Positions 25,189 to 34,813 of a stretch of DNA of 37,963 nt are shown piece by piece (within the stretch, counting starts at the first letter, position 1; the number at the start of each line of letters is the position of its first letter). The translations under genes and the position numbers were made by a program. Source of the stretch: Paludibacter jiangxiensis (GTDB lineage Bacteria; Bacteroidota; Bacteroidia; Bacteroidales; Paludibacteraceae); contig CAMBSB010000034.1 in NCBI GenBank assembly GCA_945870155.1, forward strand, positions 1 to 37,963, in the 5' to 3' direction. Under the pieces are notes generated by a model that worked only from the letters and a program-made list of their open reading frames with translations, searched no databases and had not been told where the DNA came from.

Positions 25189-27030
25189 TTATTCCACTGT
25201 TACCGATTTTGCAAGGTTTCGGGGTTGGTCAACATCGCAGCCTTTAACAACTGCTATATGATAAGCCATAAGCTGTAATGGAATTGCAGCTAATAATGGA
25301 ACCAAACATTCTTCTGTTTCAGGAATGCTGATAGAATAATCGGATAAATTAGCTACAACAATATCACCCTCAGTAACAATGGAGATGATTTTACCTTTTC
25401 GTGCTTTAATTTCTTGAATATTGCTTACAACTTTTTCGTACATACCTACATTAGGTGCAATAACTACCACAGGCATTTCTTGTGTTATAAGGGCAATCGG
25501 TCCATGTTTCATTTCGGCAGCAGGATATCCTTCGGCATGTATATACGAAATTTCCTTTAACTTCAATGCACCTTCGAGCGCAACAGGAAAATTATATCCT
25601 CGTCCTAAATATATAAAATTCTGTGCATAAGTAAATGTTTTTGCAAACTGTGCTATGCTATCGTTTTGTTTAAGAATGTGATTAATTTTTTCAGGTATCA
25701 ATCCCAATTGATGAGTTATTTTCAAATACTGTTCTTCGGACAATGTACCTTTTTCTTTTCCAATGATAAGAGCTAACATGGTAAGAACAGTAACCTGAGC
25801 GGTAAAAGCTTTGGTTGAAGCAACTCCAATTTCAGGACCGGCATGTGTATAACAACCGGAATCTGTATTGCGAGGTATGGAAGCGCCAACAACATTACAA
25901 ATACCAAAAATAAATGCTCCCTGCGATTTTGCTAATTCTACAGCTGCTAAAGTATCGGCAGTTTCGCCCGATTGAGAAATTGGAATTACAATATCATCCT
26001 TATGAATCACCGGTTTACGATATCGAAACTCTGATGAATATTCCACTTCAACCGGAATACGCGCAAATTCTTCAATAGCATATTTACCTATTAATCCGGC
26101 ATGCCAAGAAGTTCCACAAGCAGTAATAATTATACGTTTTGCATTTAAAAATTTTTCTTTGTTATCAATAAAACCCGACAATGTTATATTGTTTTCTTCA
26201 ACATTTACACGTCCACGCATGCTATCGCTCAAGGTTTTAGGTTGCTCAAAAATTTCCTTAATCATAAAATGCGGATAACCACCTTTTTCGAGCTGACTTA
26301 GTGTCATTTCTAGTTTGTTGATTTCCGGCGTTTTTTCAATATTCGAAATTGTTACAATTTTTATTTCCATGCCTCTACGCAATGTAACTATCTCTTCTTC
26401 ACCTATGTAAACCACTTTATCAGTAAACTCAATTATTGGAGTTGCATCCGATGCTAAAAAATACTCATCTTCGCCTATACCCACTACCAAAGGACTGCCT
26501 TTGCGAGCAGCAACAATAACATCGGGTTCACTCTTCTCAATTACTGCAATAGCATAAGCGCCAACAACCTGATTTAATGCTAATTGTACCGCTGTACTTA
26601 AATCTACTTTATTTGTTTTCTTAACATACTCAATCAACTGAATTAGAACTTCTGTATCTGTTTCGCTCGAAAAAGTATATCCTTGTTCTTTTAAGCCTTC
26701 TTTTAAAACAGCATAATTTTCGATAATACCATTGTGGATAATGGCTAACTCTTCCGATTGTGAATAATGAGGATGAGCGTTTACCTGATTAGGCTCTCCA
26801 TGAGTTGCCCAGCGTGTATGAGCTATTCCAATAGTTCCCTGAATATCTTTTTGTTCAGCAAATTGGATTAACTCAGCCACTTTACCTTTGGCCTTATAAA
26901 CATTCAATTTATCGTTATTGATAAGTGCAATTCCGGCACTGTCATAACCACGATATTCAAGGCGCTGTAATCCTTTTATTAAAATTGGATAAGCCTGCTG
27001 CTTACCAATATAACCTACAATTCCACACAT
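25189..27030 (-). CDS. glmS: Glutamine-fructose-6-phosphate aminotransferase (isomerizing)
   Basis: Makes glucosamine-6-phosphate from fructose-6-phosphate and glutamine, the first step toward UDP-GlcNAc for peptidoglycan and LPS. The start MCGIVGYIG gives the nucleophile Cys2. The glutaminase domain (about 1-240) has LEYRGYDSAGIAL, HTRWATHG, HNGIIENY and SETDTE. Two SIS sugar domains follow, with CGTSWHAG, SQSGETADTLAA and ALEGALKLKEISYIHAEGYP. The C-terminus DQPRNLAKSVTVE is the conserved lid and tail. Length 613 is normal. No glmS ribozyme is visible upstream; the gene is 18 bases after dapL and probably shares its promoter. Confidence 0.97.
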   Translation of the reverse strand: MCGIVGYIGKQQAYPILIKGLQRLEYRGYDSAGIALINNDKLNVYKAKGKVAELIQFAEQKDIQGTIGIAHTRWATHGEPNQVNAHPHYSQSEELAIIHNGIIENYAVLKEGLKEQGYTFSSETDTEVLIQLIEYVKKTNKVDLSTAVQLALNQVVGAYAIAVIEKSEPDVIVAARKGSPLVVGIGEDEYFLASDATPIIEFTDKVVYIGEEEIVTLRRGMEIKIVTISNIEKTPEINKLEMTLSQLEKGGYPHFMIKEIFEQPKTLSDSMRGRVNVEENNITLSGFIDNKEKFLNAKRIIITACGTSWHAGLIGKYAIEEFARIPVEVEYSSEFRYRKPVIHKDDIVIPISQSGETADTLAAVELAKSQGAFIFGICNVVGASIPRNTDSGCYTHAGPEIGVASTKAFTAQVTVLTMLALIIGKEKGTLSEEQYLKITHQLGLIPEKINHILKQNDSIAQFAKTFTYAQNFIYLGRGYNFPVALEGALKLKEISYIHAEGYPAAEMKHGPIALITQEMPVVVIAPNVGMYEKVVSNIQEIKARKGKIISIVTEGDIVVANLSDYSISIPETEECLVPLLAAIPLQLMAYHIAVVKGCDVDQPRNLAKSVTVE

Positions 27031-27048
27031 AAAAATTTTTTATAAAGT

Positions 27049-28275
27049 TTATAATTTATTTCTTAATCTATCCATTGCAATTTCAGTTCCTTCACGACTG
27101 CTAAACCCTGTAAATCGCATAAATCCTTCACCAGCATTACCAAATACAATACCCGGAGTTCCAACTATCTGAAACTCATAAAGTAATTGTTGAAAAAAAC
27201 TCCATGAACTTTGATTTCGTGGTGTTTGAAACCAAATATAAGGCGAATTAACGCCTCCAAAAACCTTTAAACCTGCATTTAAAAGCTCTTGACGGATAAT
27301 GCCAGCGTTAGTTAAATAATACTGAATTAATGATTGCACTTCACTTTTACCCTTTGGTGAATACACTGCTTCAGCACCTCTTTGTACAATGAACGAAACA
27401 CCATTTGTATAATTTGCATTACGGCGTCCCCATAATTTGATAAGTGGAACTTCTTCGCCAATTTTGGTAAAAACTTTTAATTCATTTGGAAAAATTGAAA
27501 ACCCACACCTCAAACCGGTAAAACCAGCTGTTTTTGAATAACTTCGTATTTCAATTGCAACTTTTTTAGCACCTTTAATCTCATAAATACTTTTTGGAAT
27601 ATCATCATCTTTTACATAAGCCTGATAAGCAGCATCATATACAATTATACTTTCGTGCTTAATTGCATAGTCAACCCATTTTTTAAGTTGAGTTTTGTTA
27701 AGCGAAGTTCCGGTAGGATTATTTGGATTGCAAAGGTAGATGACATCCACTTTCTCGGTAGGGAGTTCAGGTGTAAAACAATTATCCTGATTACATTTTA
27801 GGTATACAATATTACTCCATTTCTGCTCATCGGTCAAAAAACCGGCTCTACCACTCATTATGGTTGCATTTTCATATACCGGATAAACAGGTTCGGCTAT
27901 TGCAATAATATTATCGCGACCAAGAATATGACCAATATTTCCAATATCAGATTTAGCACCATCACTTATAAATACACTCTCTTTATTGAGTGAAATACCC
28001 ATTGAACGATAGTCCTTTAATATTTTTTCAATTAAAAAATCATAACCTTGAGGAGGACTGTAGCCTCTAAAAGTTTCCTTTACACCCATTTCAGCAATGG
28101 CTTTTTGCATTGCTAATTGTACTTCGTTAGGTAATGGACGTGTAACATCACCTACACCTAAGCGAATAATTTTGGATTTTGGATGAAGTAATTTGTAAGC
28201 GTTAACACGCTTCTCTATTTCGTCAAAACAATAGATTTCGGGAGTTTTTAGATAATTCTCGTTTGCTAATGCCAT
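27049..28275 (-). CDS. dapL: LL-diaminopimelate aminotransferase
   Basis: PLP enzyme that converts tetrahydrodipicolinate directly to LL-diaminopimelate with glutamate, a one-step route toward lysine and peptidoglycan. The 408 residues match the DapL family along their whole length (GVGDVTRPLPNEVQLAM, KETFRGYSPPQGYDFL, SDGAKSDIGNI). The PLP Lys lies in RSYSKTAGFTGLRCGF, and CNPNNPTGTSLN is the usual fold-I motif. It leads a probable dapL-glmS operon for cell-wall precursors. I see no good promoter match in the first ~100 bases upstream. Confidence 0.95.
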   Translation of the reverse strand: MALANENYLKTPEIYCFDEIEKRVNAYKLLHPKSKIIRLGVGDVTRPLPNEVQLAMQKAIAEMGVKETFRGYSPPQGYDFLIEKILKDYRSMGISLNKESVFISDGAKSDIGNIGHILGRDNIIAIAEPVYPVYENATIMSGRAGFLTDEQKWSNIVYLKCNQDNCFTPELPTEKVDVIYLCNPNNPTGTSLNKTQLKKWVDYAIKHESIIVYDAAYQAYVKDDDIPKSIYEIKGAKKVAIEIRSYSKTAGFTGLRCGFSIFPNELKVFTKIGEEVPLIKLWGRRNANYTNGVSFIVQRGAEAVYSPKGKSEVQSLIQYYLTNAGIIRQELLNAGLKVFGGVNSPYIWFQTPRNQSSWSFFQQLLYEFQIVGTPGIVFGNAGEGFMRFTGFSSREGTEIAMDRLRNKL

Positions 28276-28625
28276 TCGTGAGAAGGGTTATTATTTTTAG
28301 GAAGAAATTTTTTTCGTGAAACAAAGTGCAAAATTGCATTTTTTTTTTGATTAATGAAAGTATTTGTAGTTAAAAAGTCTTCTAAATGATAAGATAATTT
28401 TGAATTAACAAAAAAAGCTAACACTTAATTTGAGAATAAACATTGATTTGATATTGATTGAATTAAAAGTATAATTCTCATATTTTGAATAATTATTATA
28501 AAAAATGATTTTAAGATAGGCTTTTTTGTTATTTTTGCAGATGCAATAAATTCATTTGGACTGTTAAGGATGAATATATTTATTTCTTTTAATTCATTAT
28601 TTTTAAAACATTAGAACAAAAATAA
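28276..28625. other. Non-coding divergent gap between dapL and ftsK
   Basis: 350 AT-rich bases that must hold promoters for both directions. No gene or RNA is seen. The only clear signal is the ftsK -7 candidate at 28530-28537. Confidence 0.5.
28530..28537 (+). promoter_or_regulatory. Possible -7 element of ftsK
   Basis: TATTTTTG fits TAnnTTTG and lies about 88 bases before the ftsK ATG. No TTTG is present at the -33 distance. Confidence 0.4.
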
Positions 28626-31133
28626 ATGGCACCTCGCAAACCTATAAAACCCGGCTCAAATTCTGATTCAAAAAAAGATGCTAAAGTTGAAAACAATCAA
28701 CAAAAAAAGCAAAACACCAATACAAACAATGATAATAATTTGGAAAACATAAAATTGTTTTTTAAAGATGAACGAACACATTTTGTACTTGGGATATTCA
28801 TTTTATTAGGAGTATTGTATTTTTCGTTGGCATTTACTTCATATTTCTTTACGGGTGCTGCCGACCAAAGTAAAATTGAATTGAATCTCAGCGATATGCT
28901 TAAAGAAAGATTTGCTGTTCAAAACTGGACATCTGTTACCGGGGCATTTTTGGCTGAAACATTTATACATAGATGGTTTGGTATATCTTCTTTCGCAATT
29001 ATAGCATTTATAGGTTTAGTTGCATTTAAATTACTGAAAATCGGAAAAATCACTTTGTGGAAAAGCTTTTTTCATGCTTCATTTTGGCTAATATGGACTT
29101 CAATTTTATTAGGTTTTACCGTAAACCCTTATGTTAAAGATTGGCTGTTTTTTGCTCCCGGAGGACAGCACGGAGAAGTAATAAGCTTAATGATAAGCTC
29201 ATACGTAGGCACTCCAGGTACGATAATGATATTGATCGGTTCATTTTTGTTTTATAGTATTATTAGTTCAAAAGCAACGATTCCGTTTCTTAAAAAAATA
29301 TTTTCTAAAAAAGCAAAACATGAAAATATAATTATTGAAAATACAGATGTTGCTGATATTGAAGATTTTAAAGAAAATGAAGTTACTGTAGCAATAGGTA
29401 CTGAAATTCTACAGGAAGATTGGGTTATAAAAGGAAATGACTCGGATGAAGATTTCATTATTGAACCTAAAATTAATACGGTTGAAAATGACATCAATGA
29501 TGTTCCTTTTGAAATTGAAACCGGAAAAGATATTGAAGAGAATGAGCCTGTTGATAGTATTATAGTAGATTCTAAAGTAGATGATGAAAATGGGGATCCA
29601 TTTTACAATGTATCAAAATTGGGAAAATACGACCCAACTATGGATTTATCGCATTATTTGCCGCCAACTATAGATTTACTCAAAATTTATGGCACTGATA
29701 ATGATACCCAAATAGATATGATTGAGCAAAATGCGAATAAAAACCGCATTATTACTACCTTGCAAAACTATGGAATTGAGATAGATACTATAAAAGCCAC
29801 TGTAGGACCTACAATCACCCTTTATGAAATTGTACCAAAAGCAGGTGTTCGTATTTCCAAAATTAGAAATCTGGAATACGATATAATGCTGAGTTTAGCA
29901 GCTACTGGCATACGTATTATTGCACCAATACCAGGAAAAGGAACTATCGGTATAGAAGTTCCTAACTCTGATCCGCAGGTTGTTTCAATGCATTCTATTA
30001 TTGCTTCTAAAAAGTTTCAGGAATCGAAATTTGAATTACCGGTTGCATTTGGTAGGACAATTACAAACGATATTTTTATGGTAGATTTGGCCAAAATGCC
30101 ACACCTCTTGGTTGCCGGAGCTACAGGTCAAGGAAAATCGGTTGGACTAAATGCGATTATTACTTCATTATTGTATAAGAAACATCCTTCGCAATTAAAA
30201 TTGGTACTTGTAGATCCTAAAAAAGTAGAGTTTAATATTTATGCGGACATAGAAAAACATTTTTTAGCAAAATTACCAGATGGAGATGATGCAATTATAA
30301 CCGATACAAGTAAAGTGGTAGAAACGCTCAATTCGCTTTGTAAAGAAATGGATGAAAGGTATGATTTACTTAAAAAAGCACATACAAGGAACATAAAAGA
30401 ATATAACGAAAAGTTTTTTAACAGAAATCTCAACCCCGAAAAAGGCCATAGATTTTTACCTTATATAGTTGTTATTGTTGATGAGTTTGGCGATTTGATA
30501 ATGACGGCCGGAAAAGAAGTTGAAATGCCTATTGCTCGCATTGCACAATTAGCGCGAGCTGTAGGTATTCACATGATTATTGCCACACAACGTCCATCGG
30601 TAAACATAATAACAGGTGTAATTAAAGCCAATTTCCCTGCACGTGTGGCATTTAGGGTATCTTCGATGATAGATTCCAGAACTATTCTTGATGCTCCGGG
30701 AGCAAACCAATTGGTGGGTCGGGGTGATATGTTGTTTTCGCAGGGTAATGACTTAATTCGTGTGCAATGTGCATTTGTTGATACACCAGAAGTGGAAAAC
30801 GTTGTACATCATATTAAAGCTCAACAAAGCTATCCTACGGCATTTTATTTACCTGAATATTTGAGCAATGATGGTGAAGGAATTGATGTAAGTTCAGTAG
30901 ATATGACCAAAAGAGATCCATTATTCGAAGAAGCTGCCCGACTAATTGTTGCCAATCAGCAAGGTTCTACGTCACTCATTCAACGAAAATTTTCGATAGG
31001 TTATAATCGTGCCGGAAGAATTGTTGATCAATTGGAAGTAGTTGGAATAATTGGACCTTTCGAAGGTAGTAAAGCCCGACAAGTACTTGTAATGGATGAT
31101 TATCATTTGGAACAGATTTTGAGGAACTTATAA
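28626..31133 (+). CDS. ftsK: DNA translocase FtsK
   Basis: Septal DNA pump that moves and helps resolve chromosome ends during division. A Lys/Asn-rich N-terminal tail is followed by about four membrane helices (residues about 50-215). A variable acidic linker (about 230-330) follows, then the alpha/beta motor: Walker A GATGQGKSVGLNA near 497, Walker B VVIVDEFGDLI near 617, and ATQRPSVNIITGVIKANFPARV (given in part as its family signature). The C-terminal gamma winged helix (FSIGYNRAGRIVDQLEVVGI) that reads KOPS-type sequences is present. Length 835 is normal for the phylum. The LolA-like gene begins 46 bases downstream. Confidence 0.96.
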   Translation: MAPRKPIKPGSNSDSKKDAKVENNQQKKQNTNTNNDNNLENIKLFFKDERTHFVLGIFILLGVLYFSLAFTSYFFTGAADQSKIELNLSDMLKERFAVQNWTSVTGAFLAETFIHRWFGISSFAIIAFIGLVAFKLLKIGKITLWKSFFHASFWLIWTSILLGFTVNPYVKDWLFFAPGGQHGEVISLMISSYVGTPGTIMILIGSFLFYSIISSKATIPFLKKIFSKKAKHENIIIENTDVADIEDFKENEVTVAIGTEILQEDWVIKGNDSDEDFIIEPKINTVENDINDVPFEIETGKDIEENEPVDSIIVDSKVDDENGDPFYNVSKLGKYDPTMDLSHYLPPTIDLLKIYGTDNDTQIDMIEQNANKNRIITTLQNYGIEIDTIKATVGPTITLYEIVPKAGVRISKIRNLEYDIMLSLAATGIRIIAPIPGKGTIGIEVPNSDPQVVSMHSIIASKKFQESKFELPVAFGRTITNDIFMVDLAKMPHLLVAGATGQGKSVGLNAIITSLLYKKHPSQLKLVLVDPKKVEFNIYADIEKHFLAKLPDGDDAIITDTSKVVETLNSLCKEMDERYDLLKKAHTRNIKEYNEKFFNRNLNPEKGHRFLPYIVVIVDEFGDLIMTAGKEVEMPIARIAQLARAVGIHMIIATQRPSVNIITGVIKANFPARVAFRVSSMIDSRTILDAPGANQLVGRGDMLFSQGNDLIRVQCAFVDTPEVENVVHHIKAQQSYPTAFYLPEYLSNDGEGIDVSSVDMTKRDPLFEEAARLIVANQQGSTSLIQRKFSIGYNRAGRIVDQLEVVGIIGPFEGSKARQVLVMDDYHLEQILRNL

Positions 31134-31179
31134 ATATGTTCTAAAATTATAATCCAAAACTAAAGCAAAAACATAAAAA

Positions 31180-31812
31180 ATGAAACGATTAAAAATTTCT
31201 ATATTTTTATCACTATTATCGATATTCTGTATATTTTCTCAAAAAAACATTGCTGCTGAGCAAGTTATAAATAATTTAATTGCTAATGCAAATAACAATG
31301 TTATCAAAACAGAATTCATACTTTCTGTAATTGATAAAAAGACAGTAAATTCGCAGTCTAATTCAGGAGTGTTCATCATTAAAGGCACTAAATTTATGCT
31401 CGAAATGGATGATAACAAAGTTTGGTTTGATGGAAAAACTCAGTGGGCACTCATGTTACAAAATAATGAGGTTTCGATAACGGAACCAACTGTAGCTGAA
31501 ATTGCTGAAATAAATCCGATGGCAATTCTTTCGGGATTCAAAGCCAAAAGCAATTTGAAATTTAGCAAATTGAAATCAGTAAAAAATCACATAGTAGAAT
31601 TAACTCCAAAACAAAAAGCGAATGATTTTACTAAAATTGAAGTACAAATTGAAAAAAATACAGGAAATTTAAAATCGATGAAACTTTTTACTAAAAATGG
31701 ATCAACATTATTGACTTTAAATAATTATAAAAGTGGGTTGAAAATACCGGATGATACTTTTACATTTAATAAATTGAAATATAAAGGTATAACAATAAAC
31801 GATTTAAGATAA
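31180..31812 (+). CDS. LolA-like outer-membrane lipoprotein carrier protein
   Basis: Predicted periplasmic protein of the LolA/LolB fold, which would ferry lipoproteins across the periplasm. A signal peptide is visible (residues about 1-26, KISIFLSLLSIFCIFS, ending near AAA/EQ). The rest reads as the half-barrel of strands typical of LolA (SGVFIIKGTKFMLEMDDNKV, WFDGKTQWALM). The C-terminus has LNNYKSGLKIPDDTFTFN, close to the usual ending PDDTFTF. Its place between ftsK and trxB is often seen in Bacteroidota. Length 210 is normal. Confidence 0.8.
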   Translation: MKRLKISIFLSLLSIFCIFSQKNIAAEQVINNLIANANNNVIKTEFILSVIDKKTVNSQSNSGVFIIKGTKFMLEMDDNKVWFDGKTQWALMLQNNEVSITEPTVAEIAEINPMAILSGFKAKSNLKFSKLKSVKNHIVELTPKQKANDFTKIEVQIEKNTGNLKSMKLFTKNGSTLLTLNNYKSGLKIPDDTFTFNKLKYKGITINDLR

Positions 31813-31832
31813 TAAAACAAATATATATATAT

Positions 31833-32774
31833 ATGACAGAAAAAGTTCGTTGCCTGATTATTGGTTCAGGCCCTGCGGGATATACAGCCGCTATTTATGC
31901 TTCAAGAGCAAACCTTTCGCCCGTACTTTATGAGGGAATGCAACCCGGAGGACAGCTCACAACTACGAATGATGTAGAAAATTTTCCCGGTTATCCTGCT
32001 GGTATAACTGGACCTGAATTGATGGAAGACTTAAAAAAGCAAGCCGTAAGATTTGGTGCCGATATTCGTTTTGGTATGGCAACTGCTACAGATTTAAGCG
32101 CGTCGCCATTTAAGGTTACCATCGATGGCGAAAAGATAATCGAAACTGATACTTTAATTATTTCGACTGGAGCAACAGCCAAATACCTGGGATTAGCTGA
32201 TGAAACAAAATATGCAGGATCTGGAGTTTCTGCATGTGCAACTTGTGATGGGTTCTTTTATCGCAAACGTAAAGTTGCAGTTGTTGGCGGTGGCGACACA
32301 GCATGCGAGGAAGCTACTTATTTAGCAGGTTTAGCCGATAAAGTATTTTTAATCGTTCGCAAACCATTTCTTCGTGCATCCAAAATTATGCAGGAGCGTG
32401 TGTTGAGCAATCCGAAAATTGAAGTCTTGTTTGAGCATGAAACTTTAGGATTAACCGGGGATAAGGTAGTTCAGGGAGCTAATTTAGTAAAACGCAAAGG
32501 ACAAGCCGATGAATCACAAGTTCAAATTGAAATTGATGGATTTTTCCTTGCTATAGGACACAAACCAAACTCTGATATTTTCAAACCATGGATTGAAACC
32601 GACGAAGTTGGATATATTAAAACGATACCAGGAACTCCAAGAACTAACGTACCAGGGGTTTTTGCTTCGGGCGATGTAGCTGATCCTCATTATCGTCAAG
32701 CTATAACAGCGGCAGGAAGTGGCTGTCAGGCTGCAATCGAAGCCGAAAGATATTTAACTGAAAAAGGGATATAA
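31833..32774 (+). CDS. trxB: Thioredoxin reductase
   Basis: FAD enzyme that passes electrons from NADPH to thioredoxin. The FAD site IIGSGPAGYTAAIYA is near residue 8, and the redox-active dithiol is in SACATCDGFFYRK near residue 133. The NADPH site is VVGGGDTACEEATYL near 150, and the C-terminal FAD motif is GVFASGDVADPHYRQ near 277. Length 313 is standard. It starts 20 bases after the LolA-like gene, whose short gap contains a TA repeat, and closes the ftsK-lolA-trxB run; a strong terminator follows. Confidence 0.96.
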   Translation: MTEKVRCLIIGSGPAGYTAAIYASRANLSPVLYEGMQPGGQLTTTNDVENFPGYPAGITGPELMEDLKKQAVRFGADIRFGMATATDLSASPFKVTIDGEKIIETDTLIISTGATAKYLGLADETKYAGSGVSACATCDGFFYRKRKVAVVGGGDTACEEATYLAGLADKVFLIVRKPFLRASKIMQERVLSNPKIEVLFEHETLGLTGDKVVQGANLVKRKGQADESQVQIEIDGFFLAIGHKPNSDIFKPWIETDEVGYIKTIPGTPRTNVPGVFASGDVADPHYRQAITAAGSGCQAAIEAERYLTEKGI

Positions 32775-32875
32775 AACAGCAATACTAAAATTTAATTGAA
32801 AAGCATGGTTTATATATTAAGTATCTGATTTTAAGCCTTAAAAACATATTTAAAATAAGCTTTTTTAATCATTGA

Positions 32876-32906
32876 AGCGAAACTAAAAATCAAATTTAGT
32901 TTCGCT
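32876..32906 (+). terminator. Rho-independent terminator after trxB
   Basis: A perfect 12-base stem (AGCGAAACTAAA / TTTAGTTTCGCT) with a 7-base loop, followed by TTTT. It lies about 100 bases beyond the trxB stop. Confidence 0.85.
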
Positions 32907-32928
32907 TTTTATTTTGCCGTTTTTTTTG

Positions 32929-32936
32929 TACTTTTG
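32929..32936 (+). promoter_or_regulatory. Possible -7 element of the DUF4199 gene
   Basis: TACTTTTG fits TAnnTTTG, between the trxB terminator and the ATG at 32960; the leader would be short. A TTTG at 32913-32916 is too close (12 bases) to be a standard -33 element. Confidence 0.45.
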
Positions 32937-32959
32937 TCGGATTATTAAAAAAAAACGAT

Positions 32960-33460
32960 ATGCAACAAAACATGAATAAATCAGCAATGATAAACGGACT
33001 AATTATTGGAGCCATGTTATCATTAAAATTCTTATTATCAAGCTTTAATAATAGTACTTTATCAATAATTGGGTTTTTTATATCAGTATCTATTGTTTTT
33101 GCATTGTACAAATTTGCTACAAATTACAGAGATAAAGTAAATGATGGTTTTATTAAGTATTCTCAAGCATTTGTATACATTTTCCAAATGTATTTATATG
33201 GTTCTGTTGTTATGTCATTGGTAGTCTTAATATACACTAGCTTTAATCAGGAATTTCTAAGTTCAATGCTGAACCAAATACTGACAATGTATGACAAATT
33301 TAATATCCCAATTGAAGATGAGGCTGTAAGTTTTCTTGAAAGTATTTATAAACCAGCGCCTTTTGCATTATTCAACTTATTCTCAAGCACTATAGGTGCA
33401 GCATTTTGGGGATTGATTTTAGCAGCTTTTGTAAAAAAAGAAAAAAGTATTTTTGAATAA
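32960..33460 (+). CDS. DUF4199 family membrane protein
   Basis: Function unknown. The 166 residues show about four membrane helices (about 10-28, 33-52, 75-95 and 138-158) and match the DUF4199 family of Bacteroidota in layout and in the central motif (YRDKVNDGFIKYSQAF, then the loop that ends in a final LILAAFVKKE). Met5 is an alternative start. In this phylum it commonly lies directly before a GT2 glycosyltransferase like the one here, so the two may act together, for example in membrane-linked sugar transfer. Confidence 0.75.
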   Translation: MQQNMNKSAMINGLIIGAMLSLKFLLSSFNNSTLSIIGFFISVSIVFALYKFATNYRDKVNDGFIKYSQAFVYIFQMYLYGSVVMSLVVLIYTSFNQEFLSSMLNQILTMYDKFNIPIEDEAVSFLESIYKPAPFALFNLFSSTIGAAFWGLILAAFVKKEKSIFE

Positions 33461-33525
33461 AACGGGTAACTCCATCGGGGTTTCACGTTTTATTTGACAT
33501 TAGAGTTAGCCATGCGGTGTAACTC
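33456..33525. repeat. Two inverted repeats after the DUF4199 gene
   Basis: AATAAAACG (33456-33464, overlapping the stop codon) pairs with CGTTTTATT (33486-33494) around a 21-base loop. GAGTTA (33503-33508) pairs with TAACTC (33520-33525). The first may be a weak terminator, although no T run follows. The stretch is richer in G and C than its surroundings. Confidence 0.4.
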
Positions 33526-33526
33526 G

Positions 33527-33560
33527 GAACGCGAAACTTGAAACACGAAACACAAAATAA
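33527..33560. repeat. 7-base repeat (GAAACNN) just before the GT2 gene
   Basis: GAAACTT, GAAACAC and GAAACAC follow each other with a 7-base period and end about 15 bases before the ATG at 33570. This is a short member of the leader-repeat group in this window. Confidence 0.55.
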
Positions 33561-33569
33561 CAAACTAAC

Positions 33570-34520
33570 ATGGATATTTCAGTAATAGTACCTCTTTACA
33601 ACGAAGATGAGTCCATTCCAAAGCTTTTTGAATGGATAGAAAAAGTTATGAATGCTAACAAATACAGCTATGAAGTAATTTTTGTAAACGATGGAAGTAC
33701 TGATAAATCGTGGGATGTAATAGAATCGTTACAGAAAAAATCAAAAAACGTAAGAGGCATCAAATTTAGAAATAACTATGGTAAATCACCTGCATTATTT
33801 TGTGGATTTAAAGCTGCTACAGGTGATGTTGTTATTACTATGGATGCCGATTTACAGGACAGTCCGGACGAGATACCTGAGCTTTACAAAATGATTAAAG
33901 AAGATGGTTTCGATCTGGTTTCAGGCTGGAAGAAAAAACGTTACGATTCAAAATTCGCTAAAAATATTCCTTCAAAAATTTACAATGCTACAGCCCGCAA
34001 AGTGACAGGACTAAAACTGCATGATATGAATTGTGGACTCAAAGCATATCGTATTGATGTGGTTAAAAACATTGAAGTATATGGCGAAATGCACAGATAT
34101 ATCCCATTTTTGGCAAAAAATGCCGGATTTAACAAAATTGGCGAAAAAGTGGTTACTCATCGTAAAAGGGAGTATGGCGAAACCAAATTTGGTTTGAGCC
34201 GTTTTGTAAATGGTTACCTCGATTTAATGTCCTTGTGGTTTCTTTCAAAATTCGGAAAAAAACCTATGCATTTTTTCGGTATGGTAGGCAGTGTTATGTT
34301 TATTTTAGGCTTTTTTTCGACCGTAGCAGTTGGAGTTTATAAAATTATTGCATTAATAAATCATGTTCCGGCAGCTTTAGTTACAAATAATCCATTTTTC
34401 TATTTATCATTGTTAGCGATGATTTTAGGTACTCAATTATTTTTAACCGGTTTTATTGGCGAACTTGTAGCACGCAGTTCTACCGAAAGAAATAACTATC
34501 TGATAGAGAAAGAGATATAG
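33570..34520 (+). CDS. GT2 glycosyltransferase of the DPM1/ArnC-like group
   Basis: Inner-membrane enzyme that would move a sugar from a nucleotide donor to a lipid carrier such as undecaprenyl phosphate. The GT-A domain occupies residues about 1-225. It begins ISVIVPLYNEDESIPKLFEW, and carries VNDGSTDKSW, the metal-binding MDADLQDSPDEIP, and SGWKKKRYDS. The KREYGETKFGLSRF segment belongs to the DPM-like acceptor loop. Two C-terminal membrane helices follow (about 233-255 and 270-295, HFFGMVGSVMFILGFFSTV and FYLSLLAMILGTQLFLTGFI). Length 316 is typical. It follows the DUF4199 gene at about 109 bases. Confidence 0.9.
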   Translation: MDISVIVPLYNEDESIPKLFEWIEKVMNANKYSYEVIFVNDGSTDKSWDVIESLQKKSKNVRGIKFRNNYGKSPALFCGFKAATGDVVITMDADLQDSPDEIPELYKMIKEDGFDLVSGWKKKRYDSKFAKNIPSKIYNATARKVTGLKLHDMNCGLKAYRIDVVKNIEVYGEMHRYIPFLAKNAGFNKIGEKVVTHRKREYGETKFGLSRFVNGYLDLMSLWFLSKFGKKPMHFFGMVGSVMFILGFFSTVAVGVYKIIALINHVPAALVTNNPFFYLSLLAMILGTQLFLTGFIGELVARSSTERNNYLIEKEI

Positions 34521-34527
34521 TTAGAAT

Positions 34528-34546
34528 AAAGAACAAAGAGCAAAGA
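34528..34546. repeat. 19-base arm, inverted copy of the crcB leader repeat
   Basis: Its reverse complement occurs exactly at 34762-34780. It begins 8 bases after the stop codon of the GT2 gene. The two arms are about 215 bases apart. Confidence 0.8.
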
Positions 34547-34761
34547 TAAGATGCATAACATCAGGAAACTGAATATTTGGATTAATTCTATATCTCTTAT
34601 GAATGAATTAACAATTGCATTAACTTATAATATATTGATTCAAAGACTTTTGAATATACTCAAAATAAAATTATTGACTTACAAAAAATGATATATAACT
34701 TAAAAATTCTGTTAGCAACGGAATGAAATTATGTCCTTTTAATGTCTTTATTCCAAGTTTG

Positions 34762-34813
34762 TCTTTGCTCTTTGTTCTTTGCTCTTTGTTCTTTGTTCTT
34801 TGCTCTTTGTTCT
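34762..34813. repeat. 7-base tandem repeat (TTTGCTC / TTTGTTC) just before crcB
   Basis: About seven units of TTTGCTC or TTTGTTC with a 7-base period, ending about 12 bases before the crcB ATG. They are open in the crcB frame and give a false Cys/Phe-rich extension. TTTG is itself the -33 and -7 core of the phylum's promoters, but no TAnnTTTG match lies in the array. Confidence 0.9.

Noticed and set aside
27031-27048. glmS ribozyme
   Set aside because: Only 18 bases separate dapL and glmS, too few for the ribozyme.
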